DNA of 64,000 bases from a virus. The stretch lies in the IMG/VR virus record IMGVR_UViG_3300045922_000167, positions 1-64,000 of that record. One strand, 5' to 3'. The position numbers were made by a program, and so were the translations under genes. Positions 38,608 through 44,998 of the stretch are shown one piece after another. The notes beneath the pieces were generated by a model, which was not told where the DNA came from, ran no database searches, and saw nothing but the letters and a program-made list of their open reading frames with translations. Positions within the stretch are counted from its first letter, which is position 1. Every line of letters starts with the position of its first letter.

Positions 38608-38802
38608 ATGAAATATATCTTCAAGTCAAACTTTGGGTGCGATGACACGCACCTAACATACGAGAAAGCCCTTGAATACTTAAAAGAATGCGGAATAGAA
38701 AAGCCGCAAATGGAATTAAAAAATTTGAGGCAAAGAAAAATAAGGTTTATAGCACTAAGCATAAGTGACTTTTTTGGTCACCTTCGCAATATAGACGATT
38801 AG
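38608..38802 (+). CDS. Unknown small protein, 64 aa
   Basis: A basic, partly helical protein (LTYEKALEYLKECGIEK, then LKNLRQRKIRFIAL). An A-rich leader (TTAATTAAAAAAAA) before the ATG resembles the A/T-rich translation starts of Bacteroidota and supports the start. Its CDS contains GGTGCG/CGCACC near the start, and its stop codon lies in ATAGACG/CGTCTAT. No family was recognised. Confidence 0.55.
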   Translation: MKYIFKSNFGCDDTHLTYEKALEYLKECGIEKPQMELKNLRQRKIRFIALSISDFFGHLRNIDD

Positions 38803-39028
38803 TAACCGTCTATGTTGCAGGGAGTATTTTAATAGTTTTCACTCTCTAAATCAAGAAAACTATTCAAGGTTGGTGAATGCCCCGCAAGGGGCTAACCTTG
38901 TAAATATCTCACCATCTTGACGTAACGTGCAAGCGTCAAGATTATAAAGCACAACCCTGTATCAGGTTTAGGGGTGTTTACTGGTACAGGGTTCATCAAA
39001 ACACCCATTATTTTAATTTTAAAAAAAA
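38803..39028 (+). other. Structured untranslated region with candidate pseudoknot
   Basis: No gene is visible. Stems in order: AATAGTTTTC/GAAAACTATT (38831-38840 and 38855-38864); CAAGGTT/AACCTTG around GCCCC-GCAA-GGGGC (38865-38900); ATCTTGACG/CGTCAAGAT (38914-38922 and 38934-38942); AACCCTGTA/TACAGGGTT (38953-38961 and 38985-38993). GGGTGTTT (38972-38979) lies in the last loop and pairs with AAACACCC (38999-39006), giving an interleaved H-type pseudoknot about 22 nt before the next ATG. It looks like a translational control region for the 92-aa gene. Confidence 0.55.
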
Positions 39029-39307
39029 ATGGAAAAGACAATAAAACTTACTTCAGATGATTTGGTGGAGCTAATCCACCAAACCCAAATGGACCTGCAC
39101 AAACTCCATCTGGGAAAAGTCCTGAAATTGGAAATTATTCCGTTCAAACAGGCTTGCGAAGGCGAAAGGATAGCCTTCGAACCGTACAAAAGATACGGAA
39201 ATTCGCTTATTTTATTGACAGAAGTAAACCAAGAAGAGGTCCACCTCACAATAAAAAAGCGAACCAAACTAATTCGCTTGGTGTACGAGCGAATTATTAT
39301 AGACTAA
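39029..39307 (+). CDS. Unknown small protein, 92 aa
   Basis: A charged, soluble protein (KLTSDDLVELIHQTQMDL at the start, then KRTKLIRLVYERIIID at the end), no signal peptide and no known motif. A run of A (TTTTAAAAAAAA) precedes the ATG. Several inverted repeats lie within the CDS, for instance TTGGTGGA/TCCACCAA near its start. The pseudoknot candidate just upstream suggests that its translation is controlled. The other strand is also open over most of this gene, but it lacks any leader and looks like a shadow. Confidence 0.55.
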   Translation: MEKTIKLTSDDLVELIHQTQMDLHKLHLGKVLKLEIIPFKQACEGERIAFEPYKRYGNSLILLTEVNQEEVHLTIKKRTKLIRLVYERIIID

Positions 39308-39315
39308 AATAAAAT

Positions 39316-39367
39316 CAAGTACGTTAATCAGCTCTCGGTACTACCGCAGAATTGATTAACGTGCTTG
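39316..39367 (+). terminator. Large hairpin between the 92-aa and 67-aa genes
   Basis: CAAGTACGTTAATCA (39316-39330) pairs with TGATTAACGTGCTTG (39353-39367) over 15 positions with one T-G wobble. The loop itself contains CGGT-ACT-ACCG. There is no clean T-run, so it may be a terminator, a processing site or part of the next leader. Confidence 0.5.
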
Positions 39368-39387
39368 ACGTTTATTTAATTTAACAT

Positions 39388-39591
39388 ATGCAAACCTTTA
39401 GTATAGATTTAACCAAATTCTTGAAGGAATTTGGGATTATTGAAAAAAAAGAAATTGCTGAATTCGAGAATTTCAGCAATTTCTTTTTTAACTCTATGGC
39501 TGGGGATGGTTTTTCCATCTCAAGCCAAAATGAGTTGGAGTCCCAAGTCAAAGCCCTCGTGGCGGCTTGGGCTTATCTGAAGCAACAGTAA
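39388..39591 (+). CDS. Unknown small protein, 67 aa, containing an 18-bp hairpin
   Basis: A soluble protein with Phe/Glu-rich helical N-terminus and Ala-rich end (VKALVAAWAYLKQQ). No family was recognised. Its codons ~20-34 lie in a perfect 18-bp inverted repeat (39445-39462 and 39472-39489; loop TTCGAGAAT), which resembles a terminator placed inside a gene. A second hairpin GATGG-TTTTT-CCATC and a third CCCAAG/CTTGGG follow. A genuine terminator ends the gene. Confidence 0.55.
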   Translation: MQTFSIDLTKFLKEFGIIEKKEIAEFENFSNFFFNSMAGDGFSISSQNELESQVKALVAAWAYLKQQ

Positions 39592-39593
39592 AA

Positions 39594-39637
39594 AACTACG
39601 CTAACAGTGACAGGGTTAGCGTAGTTATATTTTTTTT
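39594..39637 (+). terminator. Rho-independent terminator
   Basis: AACTACGCTAAC (39594-39605) and GTTAGCGTAGTT (39615-39626) form a perfect 12-bp stem with a 9-nt loop, followed by ATATTTTTTTT. It begins three bases after the stop of the 67-aa gene. Confidence 0.9.
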
Positions 39638-39643
39638 ACAGCT

Positions 39644-39955
39644 ATGAAAAAACTGATAAACCTTACTGGACATGACGTAGTCATTAACGGTGAGATAATT
39701 GAACCTCGATTGAGATTAAGAGTAGAATTTGAAAAAACCTACGTTGACGGCTTATATGTCTTTCAAATTAAAGACAATACGCCTAAACAACGTGAGGGTG
39801 TGTTATACATAGTTAGCGAAAAATACGCTAGTGTATTTAGGAGAAAAGATATAGTATTTCCAGTCAACCAATTACGTGACATTAACAATAAAGTCATAGC
39901 GTGTGGGGGATTAGGATACTATAAAAGAATGAGACCAGAAAAAACATCTGGTTGA
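39644..39955 (+). CDS. INLT(P)H-family small protein, copy 1, 103 aa
   Basis: The start LINLTGHDVVINGE, the middle VLYIVSEKYASVFRRKDIVFP and the end NKVIACGGLGYYKR align with two genes downstream (40635 and ~41591): all share a strand opening 'INLxxH', a 'YIVS/YIVN' strand, an R-x-D turn and a C-terminal 'G-x-I-x-x-x' strand. Similar ~100-aa proteins starting INLTPH are widespread in phages and bacteria, without a known function as far as I am aware. This copy is the most divergent: the GLPEP segment of the other two is missing. Confidence 0.6.
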   Translation: MKKLINLTGHDVVINGEIIEPRLRLRVEFEKTYVDGLYVFQIKDNTPKQREGVLYIVSEKYASVFRRKDIVFPVNQLRDINNKVIACGGLGYYKRMRPEKTSG

Positions 39956-40040
39956 TTATGTTTGATAAATCTCTATCATGCAGAGATGATAAATGTATGA
40001 CGTGTCGGAACAACGAAAGAGTTCTATGTGTTATCTTAAC

Positions 40041-40074
40041 CCCTCAACGTAGTGCACGGCGTTGGGGGATTTTT
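40041..40074 (+). terminator. Rho-independent terminator after INLTPH copy 1
   Basis: CCCTCAACG (40041-40049) pairs with CGTTGGGGG (40060-40068) with one T-G wobble, then ATTTTT follows. It lies 86 bp downstream of the stop at 39955. Confidence 0.75.
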
Positions 40075-40099
40075 AATCCTCTCTGTGCAACCACTGAGT
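40070..40099 (-). repeat. CTCAGTG two-box element before the lysozyme-like gene
   Basis: On the minus strand it reads ACTCAGTG, seven bases, AGAGAGGA and then TTAAAAA, closely matching the copy at 36534. It points away from the gene at 40117, but its CACTGAG end is only 18 nt before that ATG. This is one of several copies lying immediately before a start codon in reverse orientation. Confidence 0.45.
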
Positions 40100-40116
40100 G
40101 TTAATATCTTATTTCT

Positions 40117-40629
40117 ATGTGTGTAAAGATAAATAACAGATTAAGTTCCTACGAAGCCTACGTTAGGAACGTAAGGAACTTACTAATAGCTATACTCATC
40201 CTGTGTTCTTGTCGCCCATGCGAAAGGAACGTCAGGAACGATGTTATTCCTGTTAGTACTCAGTGTGAGATAAGAGAGATTAAAAATTTTATAGAATTAA
40301 AACATATCCTACAACGTTATGATATACCTTGTCAGGATATGTTCGTGAAAATAGCTATGTACGAAAGTGCATGGTTAAGTAGTAGTTTACATGTTACGTA
40401 CAATAATTCATTCGGTTGGTGTTATACTGAACATGAAGATATTTGTGCTAACGTGTATGGTAGCGCTCATTTTGCTTCTTACGAAAAGCAATTTGAGTTC
40501 ATGGTTAAATGGGTTAACTTAAATCCTAAACGTCCCACCGAATCGTGTGAGGACTACTTTAGGAGAAGACATTACAATGTCGTTAACCCTAATTATTACA
40601 ACATTTTAAGTAAAATCATAATCAATTAA
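40117..40629 (+). CDS. Lysozyme/glucosaminidase-like lipoprotein, 170 aa
   Basis: Residues 18-34 are hydrophobic, with LLIAILILCSC, a lipobox-like signal. The mature part follows the pattern of glucosaminidase or Bax-type wall hydrolases: 'KIAMYESAWLSS' with a Glu in the expected catalytic place, then 'NNSFGW', 'HFASYEKQFEFMVKWV' and a final 'YN-x-x-NPNYY'. It would attack peptidoglycan from the periplasm, either in lysis or during DNA entry. It ends 5 bp before the next gene. A CTCAGTG element lies within it (40259). The assignment rests on pattern resemblance; the fold needs a profile search. Confidence 0.6.
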   Translation: MCVKINNRLSSYEAYVRNVRNLLIAILILCSCRPCERNVRNDVIPVSTQCEIREIKNFIELKHILQRYDIPCQDMFVKIAMYESAWLSSSLHVTYNNSFGWCYTEHEDICANVYGSAHFASYEKQFEFMVKWVNLNPKRPTESCEDYFRRRHYNVVNPNYYNILSKIIIN

Positions 40630-40634
40630 ATAAA

Positions 40635-40973
40635 ATGGAAAATATTCACAAAATAATCAATTTAACTCCCCACGTTATAAACGTGGTGGAGGATGACAAA
40701 ATTATATTAACGTTACCACCTAGCGGCACTGTCGCTAGGGTTAAAACCGAAGAGTACGTCATAGGCGTACTCAATAAAACGGTATGTATTTATGAGATAG
40801 AATTAGAGGAAGTCTACGGACTTCCTGAACCAGAAAAGGACACATTTTACATTGTGTCCTTAATAACGGCACAAAGCTTGAAAGGCGTCAGAAATGACAT
40901 TTTAGTCACGCACGGAGCAATCCGTGATAGTAACGGCAATGTAATTGGCTGCAAGGGCTTTGCTCGTGTGTAG
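40635..40973 (+). CDS. INLTPH-family small protein, copy 2, 112 aa
   Basis: The full family pattern is present: IINLTPHVINVV at the start, LPPSGTVARV, then VYGLPEPEKDTFYIVS, an RNDILV turn and NVIGCKGF at the end. This is the most typical of the three copies. The CDS is a chain of hairpins: CCACGTT-ATA-AACGTGG, CCTAGCG/CGCTAGG, GAGTACG/CGTACTC, AAGGACACA/TGTGTCCTT and CACGGA/TCCGTG. No function is known for the family as far as I can tell. Confidence 0.65.
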   Translation: MENIHKIINLTPHVINVVEDDKIILTLPPSGTVARVKTEEYVIGVLNKTVCIYEIELEEVYGLPEPEKDTFYIVSLITAQSLKGVRNDILVTHGAIRDSNGNVIGCKGFARV

Positions 40974-40992
40974 CCTATATATATGATGTATA

Positions 40993-41034
40993 AAATAAGC
41001 CAAAGGACTTTACGTTCTTTGGCTTATTTGTTTT
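40993..41034 (+). terminator. Strong terminator, possibly bidirectional
   Basis: AAATAAGCCAAAG (40993-41005) and CTTTGGCTTATTT (41017-41029) form a perfect 13-bp stem with an 11-nt loop, then GTTTTT. It starts 20 bp after the INLTPH copy 2 stop. Confidence 0.85.
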
Positions 41035-41046
41035 TAAAGTGTTAAG

Positions 41047-41199
41047 ATGAAAGAAAACAAAAATAGTAAGTTTTTCAACTTACTTGTGAAAAAATACCCT
41101 AACGTACCCAGGAGTGTACTTAGGTGTATTTACGATTACTCCTATAACATAAAAGAACAATTAATCTTAATTTACAATATTTACAATGACAGTCATTAA
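41047..41199 (+). CDS. Very small protein, 50 aa
   Basis: A short open frame from the ATG at 41047 to the TAA at 41197-41199, encoding a Lys/Asn/Tyr-rich basic peptide (NSKFFNLLVKKYPNVP at its start). It fills the space between terminator and next gene, and its end overlaps the start of the 79-aa gene by 14 bp in another frame, the coupling style common here. AAGT-rich hairpins (AAGTTTTTCAACTT) occur in the coding region. Real but uncertain; no family. Confidence 0.45.
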   Translation: MKENKNSKFFNLLVKKYPNVPRSVLRCIYDYSYNIKEQLILIYNIYNDSH

Positions 41200-41425
41200 A
41201 AAAATTAATTTCAAAAAACAACAAATTGTAGCTTCAAACGTAAGCTACACGTTGTTTGAATACCACAACGAGGTGTGCAACATAATGGGCGCTGCTGGCT
41301 GCCCCAAAGCAGAATTACCAGCGCTTGGTGATGTTGTGTCCTACTTCGATCTATACGAACTATATGGATCGTATGACCCACAAAAATGTGCAGTAATTTT
41401 GTTAAAAAAGAAACTTTACATATAA
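41186..41425 (+). CDS. Unknown small protein, 79 aa
   Basis: A hydrophobic/aromatic mixed protein with a small Cys pair (EVCNIMGAAGCPKAELPALG). It carries no signal peptide. Inverted repeats within the CDS include GTAGCTT/AAGCTAC inside AAACAAC/GTTGTTT, and CAACAT/ATGTTG around GCGCTG/CAGCGC. Its stop TAA overlaps the next start (TAATG). The opposite strand is open here as well but has no leader. Confidence 0.55.
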   Translation: MTVIKKINFKKQQIVASNVSYTLFEYHNEVCNIMGAAGCPKAELPALGDVVSYFDLYELYGSYDPQKCAVILLKKKLYI

Positions 41426-41637
41426 TGGGTCTGTATCTGTGGAATGTAAAAAAAGAAAACAATACTTACGAAACCAAGTATTGTGATCTGCGACACATAG
41501 TATCCTTAGTAAAAAAGGAACTAATCTTAAAAGCTCAAACCGTTTTAGACGGTGTGATAGTTACAGTAAAACATGAAAATGATGAAAACGATGAAAATGA
41601 TAAATCTACTCCAGCACAACATCAAAATGCTGGATGA
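41425..41637 (+). CDS. Unknown small protein, 70 aa
   Basis: I place the start at the ATG overlapping the preceding TAA (TAATG at 41423-41427), instead of one 13 codons upstream in the same frame. The protein has a beta-like start (MGLYLWNVKKENNTYETKY), a helical middle, and an acidic Asn/Asp/Glu repeat (HENDENDEND) near the end. That repeat is produced by the same bases that give the Met/Lys-rich start of the next gene in another frame. No family was recognised. Confidence 0.5.
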   Translation: MGLYLWNVKKENNTYETKYCDLRHIVSLVKKELILKAQTVLDGVIVTVKHENDENDENDKSTPAQHQNAG

Positions 41638-41926
41638 AAATCTGCAAATAAGACAAGAAATCCCATCTGAGGGATTAGCATGGGTAGAGCAACGTTATCT
41701 GATTAAAGATAACGTTGCTGGTGTTCCCGTACTTGATGTTGAGTACGGTAATATTAGCGGCCTTCCAGAGCCGCAAGATGGCGTTGTGTATATCGTTAAC
41801 GGATTAGTAGCAGCTGTTGCTGCTGCTAGAGGTCGGAATGACGTGTATTCTGTACACGTTCAGAAAAATAATAAGAAGATTATCGGGGTTAAAAGCCTCG
41901 TACTACCGCAAAAACTAATATTTTAA
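41591..41926 (+). CDS. INLTPH-family small protein, copy 3, ~111 aa
   Basis: From the Met-Ile-Asn (INLLQHNIKML) onward it aligns with copy 2: a Gly-x-Ala-Trp turn, VEYGNISGLPEPQDGVVYIVN, a Gly-Arg-Asn-Asp-Val turn and KKIIGVKSLVLP. The N-terminal HxxH region is altered (LLQH in place of LTPH). Several in-frame ATGs (41573, 41579, 41582, 41591, 41597) precede the domain; I chose one that gives a start similar to the other copies. The CDS holds a perfect 12-bp inverted repeat GCAACGTTATCT/AGATAACGTTGC (41689-41718). Confidence 0.6.
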   Translation: MKMINLLQHNIKMLDENLQIRQEIPSEGLAWVEQRYLIKDNVAGVPVLDVEYGNISGLPEPQDGVVYIVNGLVAAVAAARGRNDVYSVHVQKNNKKIIGVKSLVLPQKLIF

Positions 41927-41934
41927 TTAATAAC

Positions 41935-44400
41935 ATGTTAAAGTTTAAGAGTAAAAAAGAGGCGTACGAATGGAGACGCCAATACCAGTCGATCTATTAC
42001 GAGCATACTGGTAATAAATTTTATACAAAAAACCCCTTACATTCAAGGGGATACGTAGGTATAGAGGTGAGATTTTATGCTCACCATAGTCACGGATTAA
42101 ATGTAAGAGGGTTATTCAAAAGTAAAATAGAGGAATGCCCTCTATTGTTTAATAACATTCCCAAAATTGAATTAGATTATAAAGATTTAGAAATATCTAA
42201 ATCTTGGAACTTGGAAAGAAACCAATTAAGTATTGGTTTCAATCCAAGACAAATTATTGAATTATTAGAAAACCATCAAATAACTCGAGATGATCTCGAG
42301 TTTTTAATATTCGAGGTAGAAGTAGGAGCTGCGTTCTCTCGAGAATATAGTTTCTATTACAAGGACAAAAGTGAACAAGAATTTGAAGATCAAGCAATCA
42401 AAGATTTTCAAAACCAATTACCAAAAGCATGTTACAACATGAAACCCATGTTGCTTGCTTTACGTGATACTGACCGTGTAGCTTTATTTAAAACCCCAGA
42501 CAGAAATAAGAATGGGGAAAAGAAGAGTTATACTTATATGGAGATATGGCATAACCATTGCCATTTACTCCCTAAAGCTAGCAAAGGGGAGCTGAGACAA
42601 TGTAATTATGACCAAATGAATTCTGATGAAAAAGAATTCGTAAATCATGTAAGTAATATTGTAAGTAAAACTTACAACATAGACGAAACAAAATCGTCTA
42701 TAGTAAGGTATGGTAATCGTATATTTAGTATTGCCTTCAAGGTAAATGTTGAAAGCAATCCTAACATACTAGTTCTTGCGGATGATTCTGCTATGTATAA
42801 TCATCATAGCTACGATGTATCATTTAACGGTATAACTAAAGCTATGTACAGTCAACATGCTGTACTTAAAGCTGAGTTAGGTAGTCTGAAAGAACATAAC
42901 AAAATTTCAGATAGTTTTATTTATGAAGCCTTAATAGGGCAAATTAAAACTAGCTGTTTTAACACACTTAGTAGAATATCTGAGTGTAAATATCAAGGAA
43001 GAGAAAATATCCTAAACTTAAAAGGATATCGTTCCATTGATTACAACCTAGCCAATCATGGAATTGCTATCCCTATGAGAGAAGACATAAAAGACGACTT
43101 CATAGAAGAAGTCATCAAAAAAGTGTGCTTCTTTTCTTTGAGTAATAAAGCTGCTAGTACGATGTATTTAGCTCCTTACCAAAGAGAAGGTTATCAGAAT
43201 TATAAAGTTATTGAAATAGAGGGCAGTAATGCTGTCTTAGGGTTTAAACATCAACCTACGCTTAACAAGAAATTGTTAGCGACAGACAATTACAATCCTC
43301 TGGTAGACTTAAAAAACAGCGGTATGCTGTTTGACCTGGAGTATAATATAAGTTATTTACCAGATCTATGGTCAATAACTCATTATATTATAAACTACTT
43401 GGTGAAACCGATATCTTTAAAACATTTTAAGAAAATGTTAAAAAAGGTATCCAACCAATTCAACATAACTAATGTTGATATAATTAAAGAATTCAACATT
43501 GGTAATGTTAATGCAGGTTTAATGTACAAAGCAATGTATTGGCTTTGTATGTTAGAAATACTAAAAGATCAAGACATTAAACCCATAAGTGTAAGCAGGC
43601 TAATAAATGACGTTGAATATTTTGAAGACGTCATAAATTTACCTCGTAATTCAAGCAATTTAGAAATTTATGCTCTAAGTGAAACAAGTTCAGAAAAACG
43701 CAAACAGTTTATTAAAGCTGCGTTTGAAAAAGAACAAGAATCACTTAAAGCAGAGTATGAAAAGTATATTGTACATGCTAGAATCAAAATCTTCAACGAA
43801 GTTGTAAGACTTCAAGCAAAGAATGATTATAATAGCAGGTATAATGATCCAGTCCTAATTCTTTCCAACGGTAAGAATTTAGAAAAGTCAAACAATAAGT
43901 ACAAAATAACCGAAGAAATACAAAAAGCCTATCAGGTGTATTTAGATAAATTTGGTTATTTATTGGAAGGAGAGTACGATATAGAAACTTTAATTAATAC
44001 CCACTACACAAACACTCACAATCCGCTATTAGACCATAACGAGTCTTATACGGATTTAAGTGAAGGTATAAGGTTTCATATTGACTATGAGAACAAACGT
44101 GCGGTAACATCTAAAGGCATTATCGTAACGTTTGACAAGTTAAGGGAATACATCAAAAGTTTTTCTCAAAACCAGCCTATCGTAACAACGTATGGCGTAG
44201 GTAAGATTGAGAACAACTATATTGCTATTGGATGCCATTTAATTCATTCCAGCCAAATAAAACATCTGTACGACAACATTCCTGACGTACAAAACGTAGA
44301 GATCGACTGGAGTTTGTATGAAACGAAGTTCCCTATTCCTACTCTAATGTCTCTTGAAGAGTACATAGAGAGGAATAGTAAATACGCTAAATTGTTATAG
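41935..44400 (+). CDS. Large orphan protein, 821 aa
   Basis: I do not recognise this protein. It is soluble and Lys/Asn/Tyr/Ile-rich. Its N-terminus (KFKSKKEAYEWRRQYQS) is basic and helical, residues 30-60 are Tyr/His-rich (FYTKNPLHSRGYVG), and several charged helical stretches follow (near 600-620, KEQESLKAEYEKYI). No Walker motif, HNH, PD-(D/E)XK or Cys cluster is evident. It is eight bases after the last INLTPH gene and ahead of the spanin candidate. Its DNA is unusually rich in perfect inverted repeats, for example AACTCGAGAT-G-ATCTCGAGTT (42282-42302). It may be an early effector against the host, but this is only context. Confidence 0.7.
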   Translation: MLKFKSKKEAYEWRRQYQSIYYEHTGNKFYTKNPLHSRGYVGIEVRFYAHHSHGLNVRGLFKSKIEECPLLFNNIPKIELDYKDLEISKSWNLERNQLSIGFNPRQIIELLENHQITRDDLEFLIFEVEVGAAFSREYSFYYKDKSEQEFEDQAIKDFQNQLPKACYNMKPMLLALRDTDRVALFKTPDRNKNGEKKSYTYMEIWHNHCHLLPKASKGELRQCNYDQMNSDEKEFVNHVSNIVSKTYNIDETKSSIVRYGNRIFSIAFKVNVESNPNILVLADDSAMYNHHSYDVSFNGITKAMYSQHAVLKAELGSLKEHNKISDSFIYEALIGQIKTSCFNTLSRISECKYQGRENILNLKGYRSIDYNLANHGIAIPMREDIKDDFIEEVIKKVCFFSLSNKAASTMYLAPYQREGYQNYKVIEIEGSNAVLGFKHQPTLNKKLLATDNYNPLVDLKNSGMLFDLEYNISYLPDLWSITHYIINYLVKPISLKHFKKMLKKVSNQFNITNVDIIKEFNIGNVNAGLMYKAMYWLCMLEILKDQDIKPISVSRLINDVEYFEDVINLPRNSSNLEIYALSETSSEKRKQFIKAAFEKEQESLKAEYEKYIVHARIKIFNEVVRLQAKNDYNSRYNDPVLILSNGKNLEKSNNKYKITEEIQKAYQVYLDKFGYLLEGEYDIETLINTHYTNTHNPLLDHNESYTDLSEGIRFHIDYENKRAVTSKGIIVTFDKLREYIKSFSQNQPIVTTYGVGKIENNYIAIGCHLIHSSQIKHLYDNIPDVQNVEIDWSLYETKFPIPTLMSLEEYIERNSKYAKLL

Positions 44401-44452
44401 GGTTGTAGTCCTGAGCATGACTTTAAAAGGCTCATTTTTTTATTTTAACAAC

Positions 44453-44998
44453 ATGAAGCATTTAATTTTCCTCCTCTTACTCATCTCACTGAGTTCTTGC
44501 GGAGTATTAGAAAAACGTTACTATAAAAGCTTAGTAACGTACGACAATTGCCTAAAGGTAGTTAATCCAGTTGTACTGGATATACCTTGTAAGGATACGA
44601 TTATTACGCTGCCTACGTACAGTACGTTAATTAACGTACCTTTAAGAGATACGTTTATTGATAATACAATATGGTATCAATTACTAGATTCTATTTTTAC
44701 TTACAAAGATAGCTTAACTGAAGCTAAGTTATTGTATGATAAAACTACTAATAAGTTTAATCTATATGTACGACAACAGGAAAAAGCATTTAAGGTAAAA
44801 GTAGCTGATGAATTAGCGTTATTAGACCAATACAACAGATTAAAACGTAACTATCAAATTTTATTAAACGATAGGAACGATTTAATCGCTCAACAAGCAA
44901 AAAAAGATGAAAAAAAGCTAACTAATTTAATTTATATAGCTGCTTTCATCTTGTCTTTGCTGATTATAGCTTTTATAACGTTTTACTTAAAACAATGA
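44453..44998 (+). CDS. Candidate unimolecular spanin (lipoprotein with C-terminal membrane helix), 181 aa
   Basis: I chose the ATG at 44453 over one 12 codons earlier because it begins a clean signal peptide (MKHLIFLLLLISLSSCG) with lipobox LSSC. The mature part includes a long charged helix (DELALLDQYNRLKRNYQILL). The C-terminus is a membrane helix (IYIAAFILSLLIIAFITFYL). An outer-membrane lipid anchor plus an inner-membrane helix in one chain is the layout of u-spanins such as T1 gp11, which fuse the two membranes at lysis. The gene overlaps the polymerase start by 4 bp (ATGA). A lipid-anchored sensor or exclusion protein is an alternative. Confidence 0.65.
   Translation: MKHLIFLLLLISLSSCGVLEKRYYKSLVTYDNCLKVVNPVVLDIPCKDTIITLPTYSTLINVPLRDTFIDNTIWYQLLDSIFTYKDSLTEAKLLYDKTTNKFNLYVRQQEKAFKVKVADELALLDQYNRLKRNYQILLNDRNDLIAQQAKKDEKKLTNLIYIAAFILSLLIIAFITFYLKQ

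Noticed and set aside
39019-39267. Minus-strand frame opposite the 92-aa gene, and others opposite 37602-37814, 41211-41462 and 51245-51556
   Set aside because: They mirror plus-strand genes because palindromes reduce stops on both strands; no leader or start context supports them.
39958-40104. A 48-codon frame with a CxxC (starting Met-Phe-Asp-Lys) after INLTPH copy 1
   Set aside because: It runs through a clear terminator and a CTCAGTG element, so its reading is more likely accidental; a leaderless micro-gene cannot be excluded.
37256-40116. tRNA genes in the gaps of the right arm
   Set aside because: The hairpins have no T-loop (GTTCRA) or acceptor pairing of 7 bp with CCA; no tRNA was seen elsewhere either.
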